Shown: one piece after another, positions 1 through 5,860 of the stretch
Numbering within the stretch: position 1 is the stretch's first letter
How the letters are laid out: each line of letters starts with the position of its first letter
Origin: a bacterium
GTDB lineage: Bacteria > Verrucomicrobiota > Verrucomicrobiae > Opitutales > Opitutaceae
Length of the DNA: 8,027 nucleotides
Direction of reading: 5' to 3'
NCBI GenBank assembly: GCA_021780625.1
Contig: JAJXYI010000134.1
Span: 1-8,027, forward strand
The notes under the pieces: model-generated
Databases searched by the model: none
What the model saw: the letters and a program-made list of their open reading frames with translations, nothing else
What the model was told of the DNA's origin: nothing
Position numbers and translations under genes: made by a program

Positions 1-1368
1 CGTGGCATCCCACGCCAGGCCGTCGAGGAAAACCTGCCCATCCTGGGCACGCCCTACCACGCCCGCGACATCGCCGACCGCGTGCACACCTGTCCTTGGA
101 ATCCGGATATGTACGGCGTCGACATGTCCAAGCCCGGCGCGCAGGCCTACTACGATTCGGTCTTTTCGCTGATCGCCAGCTGGGGCGTGGACTTTGTGAA
201 GGTCGACGACCTGAGCCGTCCCTATTTCCAGAACATCCGGGAGGTCGAGGCGATCCGCAAGGCCATCGACCGGACCGGACGTCCGATTGTGCTGAGCCTG
301 TCGCCGGGGGCCACGGACATCCGCGCTGCGGAGCATGTCCGGGCGCACGCGAACATGTGGCGCATCAGCGACGATTTCTGGGACCGGTGGCTGACGCTGC
401 GCGACCAGTTCCGCCGCCTCTCGCTGTGGAACCGCTGGCGCGAGCCCGGCGCCTGGCCCGACGCGGACATGCTGCCGCTCGGCAGGCTTATGATGGACTC
501 CCGCACCTCGCGCTTCACGCCCGACGAGCAGGTCACGCTCATGACGCTCTGGTCCATCGCACGTTCGCCGCTCATCTTCGGAGGCGACCTGACGCAGCTC
601 GATCCCTTCACCCGCTCGCTTCTGACCAACGACGAGGTGCTGGCCGTGGATCAGCACAGCGCGGACAACGGTCCGCTCTTCGACCACGAGGGGCTCATTG
701 CCTGGACGGCGAAGGATCCGGCGGATGGCTCGACCTATCTCGCCGTGTTCAACGCCCGCGACCGTCTTGCGCTCACGGAGGCGAATACGCGCCAGCCCCC
801 GGCAGTCGTGACGGCCGATCCGGCCACCGCCGCGAAGATCGACGTGGACCTGCGCGGGGGTGCGACTCTCGTCCTTGTCGCGAGACCCGTGGCGGACCGC
901 GATGGTTTTTCCCAGGTTGTCTGGCGTGCCCCGCGTTTCGTGTTTGCCGACGGTTCCGTGCGCAGCGTGACGGAGCGTCCCTGGCTGAGCGCGGATGCGC
1001 AATGGGACAGCGCGACTATTCGCAAGGAGGCGGGCGGCGCCCTGCCGAGCCTCGTCGCTCAGGCGGCGGCGGTGATCGACTACGCCATTCCTTCCGGCGC
1101 CGTGCGCTTCGAGGCGACTGCCGCGATCGACGGCGCCAAGGGGGCGGGCGGTGGCCCAGTGCGCATCCTCACGGTCGTGGGCGCGCCGCAAAACACGGAC
1201 AGTGGTCCAGGCCTGACCGTGAATGTTCCGCTCTCGGACCTCGGCCTCCAGGGTCCGGTGAAGGTGCACGACCTCTGGACGCACAAGGATCTCGGCGAAG
1301 CCTCGGGCGAACTGACGCCGCTCGTCCCGTTCCACGGCGCCCGGCTGTTCCGCCTGACGAGGCAATGA
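1..1368 (+). CDS. Alpha-galactosidase, GH27 family (3' part, N-terminus outside window)
   Basis: The frame is open from base 1 to the TGA at 1366-1368, giving 455 residues with no start inside the gene; the first residues (RGIPR, about residues 1-5) already match the middle of GH27 enzymes. Family role: hydrolysis of terminal alpha-galactosides such as melibiose, raffinose-type sugars or galactomannan side chains. Visible motifs: FVKVDD, with the predicted nucleophile Asp at residue 69 (codon 205-207); WRISDD, with the predicted acid/base Asp at residue 125 (codon 373-375); WPDADMLPLG at about 152-161; SPLIFGG and LLTNDEVLAVDQHS closing the (beta/alpha)8 barrel near residue 219. After FNARDR (about 249-254) comes roughly 150 extra residues resembling a worn NPCBM module, then the expected C-terminal beta domain (SDLGL, VHDLWTHKDLG, final HGARLFRL). 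The nucleophile motif has Val where many GH27 enzymes have Tyr. Other GH27 activities (alpha-N-acetylgalactosaminidase, beta-L-arabinopyranosidase) cannot be excluded. A signal peptide, if any, lies outside the window. Confidence 0.9.
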   Translation, partial: RGIPRQAVEENLPILGTPYHARDIADRVHTCPWNPDMYGVDMSKPGAQAYYDSVFSLIASWGVDFVKVDDLSRPYFQNIREVEAIRKAIDRTGRPIVLSLSPGATDIRAAEHVRAHANMWRISDDFWDRWLTLRDQFRRLSLWNRWREPGAWPDADMLPLGRLMMDSRTSRFTPDEQVTLMTLWSIARSPLIFGGDLTQLDPFTRSLLTNDEVLAVDQHSADNGPLFDHEGLIAWTAKDPADGSTYLAVFNARDRLALTEANTRQPPAVVTADPATAAKIDVDLRGGATLVLVARPVADRDGFSQVVWRAPRFVFADGSVRSVTERPWLSADAQWDSATIRKEAGGALPSLVAQAAAVIDYAIPSGAVRFEATAAIDGAKGAGGGPVRILTVVGAPQNTDSGPGLTVNVPLSDLGLQGPVKVHDLWTHKDLGEASGELTPLVPFHGARLFRLTRQ

Positions 1369-1924
1369 AATCGAGTTCCGGCGGAAGCTGAACGGACCGA
1401 CGCGGCCTCAGGACGCCGGATAGGCGACGACGCGTCGCCGCGATTTCGCAACGAGTGCGCGGCCCTGGTCGATCCCTGCGACAAAATGGACGGGGTTGGC
1501 CAGGACGGTCTCCACACCTTGATCCTTGCTGGATCGCCTCAGCGTTTCGGTTACGGAGCCAGAATCTACAATGACATGAATCGGCTTGTGGTCGGCTCGC
1601 AAACGAGCCCCGAGCCCGGGTCCTCGAGTCTGAGCGATTCACCCAATCAGGTGATAGCAGGAACCCTCGCCGATGGGCTAGGATGACGGCGGTCCAACAC
1701 TTAGCTGCCGGCGGTTCGCTCTTCGCCCCACACGGAGATCCCCCTCTTACCTTCGGCTTGTGCTGCGACCTAACCCTATCCCAACAGGCCCGTATCAACT
1801 CCCGACAGCTCCATAGGACGATTTTGTGCCGAAGGAAGTGCTCTCGTGAAGTCGTTGCTCTGCCTGCTCGCTCGGTCCACCCCAACCCCCCCCACGCACT
1901 ACGAACCTATTCCCCTGACACACC
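1369..1924. other. Intergenic region without a convincing gene
   Basis: 556 bases between the galactosidase stop and the receptor start. What it holds: a 17-base inverted repeat at 1423-1439; a minus-strand ORF at 1408-1602 (64 codons from a TTG start, stop at 1408-1410, next in-frame upstream stop at 1639-1641) whose protein I do not recognise; and a C-rich leader with a run of eight C at 1886-1893 just upstream of the receptor. A GTG codon at 1846 preceded by AAGGA at about 1832-1836 opens an 86-codon frame that overlaps the receptor start out of frame; its sequence after the overlap looks like a shadow. I found no convincing -35/-10 pair, tRNA or riboswitch consensus. The receptor promoter is presumably here but I cannot place it. 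Confidence 0.6.
1423..1439. repeat. Small inverted repeat downstream of the galactosidase gene
   Basis: GGCGAC (1423-1428) and GTCGCC (1434-1439) are perfect inverted arms around a 5-base loop; the centre, 1428-1437, is itself a 10-base palindrome. It lies 54 bases after the galactosidase stop. It could be part of a transcript end, but no T-run follows (the next bases are GCGATTTCGC), so a terminator role is weak. In DNA this GC-rich such repeats also arise by chance. Confidence 0.3.
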
Positions 1925-4900
1925 ATGACGCCTGCACGAACGAACCACGATACCCCCATCCCACACCTCTTGCGTGTACTCCTGACCCTTGCCGCACTGG
2001 CGGCATGGGCTTCGCCATCAGCGCTGGCGCAGACCCAGGACAAGACCACCGACAAGAGCGCAGACAAGACCACCGACGACAGCACGATCCAGCTGTCTCC
2101 GTTTGAAGTCGTGAGCAGCAAGGACGTCGGCTACGCGGCCACCTCGTCTCTTGCAGGGTCGCGCCTGAATACGCCCCTCAAGAACATCGCCTCTGCGATC
2201 TCGGTGGTGACCTCGGAATTCATGAAGGACACCGGCGCCACCGATCTTCAGCACATCCTGGTGTATCAGACGGACACCGAAGTTTCCGGCATCGGCGGCA
2301 ACTACTACGGTGGCAATGCCGATGATGGCTCCTACCGCGCGAGGATGCTGGTCAACCCCCAGAGCGGCACGCGTGTGCGCGGCCTCGACACGGCCGATCT
2401 GACCCGTGACTACTTTCCCACGAATATTCCGATGGATGCGTACAACACGTCGCGCGTCGATATTCAGCGCGGTCCCAATTCCATCCTTTTCGGCCTGGGC
2501 AGCCCTGCAGGCATCATCAACAACACCCTCAAGACGCCCAACCTGCAGCGGACCGGCGGATCCGCCGAGGTGCGCATCGGCAGCTACGGCTCCAAGCGCG
2601 AGGTCCTGGACACCGACATGACGCTGGCGAAAAACCGCCTCGGTCTTCGTCTCATCGGACTGAACGACGACGAAAAATACCGCCAGCAGTTCACGTTCAA
2701 CCACGACAAGCGCCTCTACGGAGCGCTCCGCTGGCAGCCGGCGTTGGGTGCCGGTGTGTTCACGCAGATCGACGCCGTCGGCGAGTCGGGTCGCATCAGC
2801 GGCAACCGGCCTGTTGCGGTGACCCCCGCGGACTTCATCTCCAACTGGTTTGGTCCGCTGAACAAGTACCTGATGTATAATCCGCTCACGAGTAACGGAA
2901 TTCCCCAGGATCCGAACGGTGTTCAGCATCCCGAATTATCGGCTTACTTTTCTGGAGCGCCGGCGCGCGACTGGTGGAATGGTTCGCCCGGCACGATCTG
3001 GGCCAACCCCACCAGCAGCGTCATCGGCAGCGGCGGCCTCGATGCCTATCGTCAGCGGGATGGCGAGCCCTGGGGCGGACTGAGCGGGGTGACGAATGCG
3101 AACTGGACCGAGGGCGGCCCCTGGATCAAGGACCAGGCGAGCTATTACGCCAACAACCCGACCGTCTCCCAGATCATCAGCAATTATCAGAAGTCGACCG
3201 GGCAGACCTTCAGCGGTTTCGGCTCAAGCCTCTGGCCGACCCAGATGATCCTGAGCGGTCCCCTGGCATTCACGGACAAGACGATCCAGGGTCCGAACAA
3301 AAGCGAGTGGAACAACTTCGATTCGATCAAGCTGGAGGCGACCCAAAGCTACCTGGACGGCCGTTTCGGTATCAACGGCGCCTACTACAGGGAAAGCTAC
3401 CGCTCGGGTTACGCCAACGCGATTTCCACCGATCGCGTGACCGTGGACGTCAACGCGTTCCTGCGCGACGGCTCGGCCAATCCCAACGTCGGTCGCCCGG
3501 TCATCTACGGCCCCAGTTCCGGTCAGCAGTCGCTCGAAAATCGCGAATCCTACCGGATCTCGGCTTACTACAAGTTCAATCTCAAGGACTACACGGGCAG
3601 GAATAGCCTCCTCACCAAACTCATCGGAGAGCAGACCTTTACCGGCAACGCGTCCAGCCAGCGCTACGAGGATTTCAACCGCTATTTCTCCCTGTACGGC
3701 TGGGACGTGAACACCTACGCCAACGCGTTCCTGTCGGACTCCTCCTACTACAATTGGTGGGGCATCCATTACCTCGGTAGCACACTGCAGAATGTTCCGA
3801 CCTTTGGCGCCATTCCCAGTTCTTCGATCCAGGGCATCACGGCCGTCCAGACTCCCGCACCGACGAGCAATACCCTGGTGTGGGACTCCATCGCGAAGAC
3901 CTGGCACACCGCGACGGTCAACGTCGTCAATTGGCAGAACAATATCGATCACCTGTACAACGGCGCGAGCCAGGGTTACGACGACACGAACTCGAGGTCG
4001 TTTGTCTGGCAGAGCAAGTTCCTGAACGATTCCGTCGACGGGCTGTTTGGCTGGCGCAAGGATTCCTACCGGCGCTGGGACAAGCCGAGTTCGCTGGTGA
4101 GAGATCAGTACCAGACGCCCATGCCGTACAGCCCCCAGTGGAATTACACGGGCACCACTCCGCTCACCGCCGACGAACAACGGCGCAGCTGGGGCGTGGT
4201 CGTCCACACCCGCCAGCTCCTCGAGATGCTTGGCTATGAGATGCCCAAGGGTATCGACGTCGCCCTGACCTTCAACCAGTCCAGCAGCTTCCGTCCCTCG
4301 GATGTCGGCACGGACGTTTATGGCAACAAGCTGGACGCGCCGTCGGGCAAGACTCGGGACCTCGGTTTCCTCGTAACCACGAACGACAACCGATATTCAT
4401 TCCGTGCGACCTGGTACACCACGACGCAGAAGAACACGACCGTGAGCGATCCCTCGGGAATGCTCTACTGGAACAAGGCGGCGATCGCGCGCACCATGAA
4501 CGCGATGGAGATGGAGACCTGGACCTCCGGCACCTACCGGCAGCAGACCACGCCCGAGTCTCTCGTGAACAAGTGGATGTTCGGCACCTACGACACGACG
4601 GTCGCCAACACACCGCTCCCGACCGACTGGCGCAACAACATCGCCCAGCTTCTCAACGAGCCCCTGCGCATCCGCCGCGCGGCCGTTCCGGGCAATTCCG
4701 AATACGTCGCCCAGGGCACGATCAATCCCTCGACCGGTACTCCCTATCTCGCCCCGCCGCTCGACAACGAGGAGCTCGCCTATCGCAAGCTGTGGTTTGC
4801 CGCCCGCACCGACGCCCAGTGGTCGCGTCCGCTCGACCAGGCCTGGTGGAATGCGATGCAGTTCAAGCAGGACGGCACCACCGACTGGGGCATTTGGGGA

Positions 4901-5656
4901 CAGAACTCGCCCGCCGGCGAGAAACTCACCAATGACCTCGTCTCCAAGGGCGTCGAGTTCGAGCTCACCGCCAACCCGACCCCCAACTGGCGTCTGACTT
5001 TCAACGCCTCCCGCGTCATGGCCGTGCGCAGCAACATCCTCTCGGACTGGGCCGCCTACGTCGCCAAGAACAAGGCCCTCTGGTTCGACGGTTACAACAC
5101 CATCCCAGTCTCGCAGCTGAACTACTGGAACATCACGGGCTTTGGCCAGATCCGCCACTGGTACGGCGAGACGACGTATTCGGGCGCCGCGGACACCCTG
5201 GGCGGTCGCATGGCTGCTGCGGTCTACGGCCCCTACATGAACCTCATCTCCAGCAACGGCCAGGCCGTCAACGAACTCAGGAAATGGCGCTGGAATCTAG
5301 TGAGCAACTACACGTTCTCACGCGGATTCCTCAAAAACGTGAACATCGGCGGCGCGGTCCGCTGGCAGGACAAGGCCGCCATCGGCTACTATCCGACGTA
5401 CAACTCGGAAGCCCAGATCTGGGTCACCGACGTGAACAATCCCATCTACGGCAAGAGCGAGGCGAACTACGATGCCTGGATCGGCTATCAGCGCAGGCTC
5501 TCCCGAAAAATCACGTGGTCGATTCAGCTCAATGTGCGGGACCTGTTCGCAAGCGACAGCCTGATCCCGACCATGGCCAATCCTGACGGCACCATCGCGC
5601 AAGTGCGCATTCCGAGTCCGACCACCTGGTCGCTCACGAATACGATTCAATTCTAA
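1925..5656 (+). CDS. TonB-dependent outer-membrane receptor, large verrucomicrobial type
   Basis: 1243 residues. Such receptors form a plugged outer-membrane beta-barrel and take up scarce ligands (oligosaccharides, siderophores, cobalamin and others) using TonB/ExbBD energy. Start: an in-frame TGA at 1916-1918 rules out earlier starts, and ATG 1925 gives a good signal peptide (basic/His N-region, hydrophobic core about 15-29, cleavage likely after SALA, residue 35). The mature end has a charged Thr/Asp/Lys linker, then IQLSPFEVV (about 55-63), a likely TonB-box equivalent. The plug runs from about residue 70 to 215, with SAISVVTSEF, DTEVSGIGGN and RVDIQRGPNSILFGLGSPAG from residue 177. The remainder is rich in Trp, Tyr, Asn and Gly, as in barrel strands and loops; it ends in Phe (NTIQF), the usual barrel-assembly signal. 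There is no N-terminal carboxypeptidase-like domain, so it is not a standard SusC, and no SusD-like gene follows within the window. No Shine-Dalgarno is visible. The ligand is unknown; the upstream galactosidase hints at a galactoside, which is inference. Confidence 0.93.
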   Translation: MTPARTNHDTPIPHLLRVLLTLAALAAWASPSALAQTQDKTTDKSADKTTDDSTIQLSPFEVVSSKDVGYAATSSLAGSRLNTPLKNIASAISVVTSEFMKDTGATDLQHILVYQTDTEVSGIGGNYYGGNADDGSYRARMLVNPQSGTRVRGLDTADLTRDYFPTNIPMDAYNTSRVDIQRGPNSILFGLGSPAGIINNTLKTPNLQRTGGSAEVRIGSYGSKREVLDTDMTLAKNRLGLRLIGLNDDEKYRQQFTFNHDKRLYGALRWQPALGAGVFTQIDAVGESGRISGNRPVAVTPADFISNWFGPLNKYLMYNPLTSNGIPQDPNGVQHPELSAYFSGAPARDWWNGSPGTIWANPTSSVIGSGGLDAYRQRDGEPWGGLSGVTNANWTEGGPWIKDQASYYANNPTVSQIISNYQKSTGQTFSGFGSSLWPTQMILSGPLAFTDKTIQGPNKSEWNNFDSIKLEATQSYLDGRFGINGAYYRESYRSGYANAISTDRVTVDVNAFLRDGSANPNVGRPVIYGPSSGQQSLENRESYRISAYYKFNLKDYTGRNSLLTKLIGEQTFTGNASSQRYEDFNRYFSLYGWDVNTYANAFLSDSSYYNWWGIHYLGSTLQNVPTFGAIPSSSIQGITAVQTPAPTSNTLVWDSIAKTWHTATVNVVNWQNNIDHLYNGASQGYDDTNSRSFVWQSKFLNDSVDGLFGWRKDSYRRWDKPSSLVRDQYQTPMPYSPQWNYTGTTPLTADEQRRSWGVVVHTRQLLEMLGYEMPKGIDVALTFNQSSSFRPSDVGTDVYGNKLDAPSGKTRDLGFLVTTNDNRYSFRATWYTTTQKNTTVSDPSGMLYWNKAAIARTMNAMEMETWTSGTYRQQTTPESLVNKWMFGTYDTTVANTPLPTDWRNNIAQLLNEPLRIRRAAVPGNSEYVAQGTINPSTGTPYLAPPLDNEELAYRKLWFAARTDAQWSRPLDQAWWNAMQFKQDGTTDWGIWGQNSPAGEKLTNDLVSKGVEFELTANPTPNWRLTFNASRVMAVRSNILSDWAAYVAKNKALWFDGYNTIPVSQLNYWNITGFGQIRHWYGETTYSGAADTLGGRMAAAVYGPYMNLISSNGQAVNELRKWRWNLVSNYTFSRGFLKNVNIGGAVRWQDKAAIGYYPTYNSEAQIWVTDVNNPIYGKSEANYDAWIGYQRRLSRKITWSIQLNVRDLFASDSLIPTMANPDGTIAQVRIPSPTTWSLTNTIQF
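2039..2077 (+). repeat. Short direct repeat encoding the DKTTD linker of the receptor
   Basis: The 15-base sequence GACAAGACCACCGAC occurs identically at 2039-2053 and 2063-2077, a period of 24 bases (8 codons), so the reading frame is kept. It encodes DKTTD twice, separated by KSA, between the predicted signal-peptide cleavage site and the TonB-box-like segment. It probably makes a flexible hydrophilic periplasmic linker whose length could change by repeat slippage or recombination. Confidence 0.7.
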
Positions 5657-5672
5657 TCGGATCCGAAAGGGG

Positions 5673-5708
5673 AGCCGGGCGCCCGCTCAGGGGGGGGCGC
5701 CCGGCTTT
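5673..5708 (+). terminator. Probable intrinsic terminator after the receptor gene
   Basis: A perfect 12-bp inverted repeat: AGCCGGGCGCCC (5673-5684) pairs with GGGCGCCCGGCT (5695-5706) around a 10-base loop. It begins 16 bases after the receptor stop codon. The stem is almost all G-C, and two G-U pairs (5672/5707 and 5671/5708) could extend it. The T-run is only three bases (5706-5708), shorter than in a textbook Rho-independent terminator, so it may act as a leaky terminator or as a 3'-end protecting stem. It lies upstream of the next gene and likely separates the two transcription units. Confidence 0.75.
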
Positions 5709-5810
5709 GCCGTCAAAGGAAGCACCTCCAGTGGACGGGACGGTGCATGCTTCTGGTTCCCCCCCATCGAGGGTCGCGCCGGTGCTCCTCACAACTCCGC
5801 GTTCGGGCGG

Positions 5811-5838
5811 TTGCCAAGCCTGAAACCCCACCTATTGT
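5811..5838 (+). promoter_or_regulatory. Candidate sigma-70-like promoter for the sensor kinase
   Basis: TTGCCA (5811-5816, five of six matches to TTGACA), a 16-base spacer and TATTGT (5833-5838, four of six matches to TATAAT). A start site roughly 6-8 bases downstream would leave a short leader of about 15 bases before ATG 5861. The position between the terminator-like stem and the preferred kinase start is sensible, but the match is moderate and promoter consensus in this lineage is not something I can test here. Confidence 0.35.
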
Positions 5839-5860
5839 TCCGCCCCGGCGCACCCCAGCC

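Noticed and set aside
96..1391. 431-codon + strand frame overlapping the galactosidase
   Set aside because: Arg/Gly/Pro-rich shadow in another frame; the GH27 motifs are all in the other frame.
1567..1572. TACAAT as a -10 box for the receptor
   Set aside because: No -35-like hexamer at 16-18 bases upstream and it would imply a leader of about 350 bases; not enough to call.
1640..1800. Possible riboswitch in the receptor leader
   Set aside because: I looked for cobalamin-type and similar conserved boxes because some TonB receptors carry them, and saw none; only weak 5-bp arms (1668-1672 with 1687-1691).
2018..2929. 303-codon open frame on the minus strand inside the receptor gene
   Set aside because: It lies opposite the signal peptide and plug of a confidently identified receptor, its protein shows no motif I know, and long antisense open frames are expected in DNA this rich in G and C.
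3224..5158. Long minus-strand open frames (3224-4207 and 4397-5158) opposite the receptor barrel
   Set aside because: No recognisable domains and full overlap with a strong coding frame; treated as shadows.
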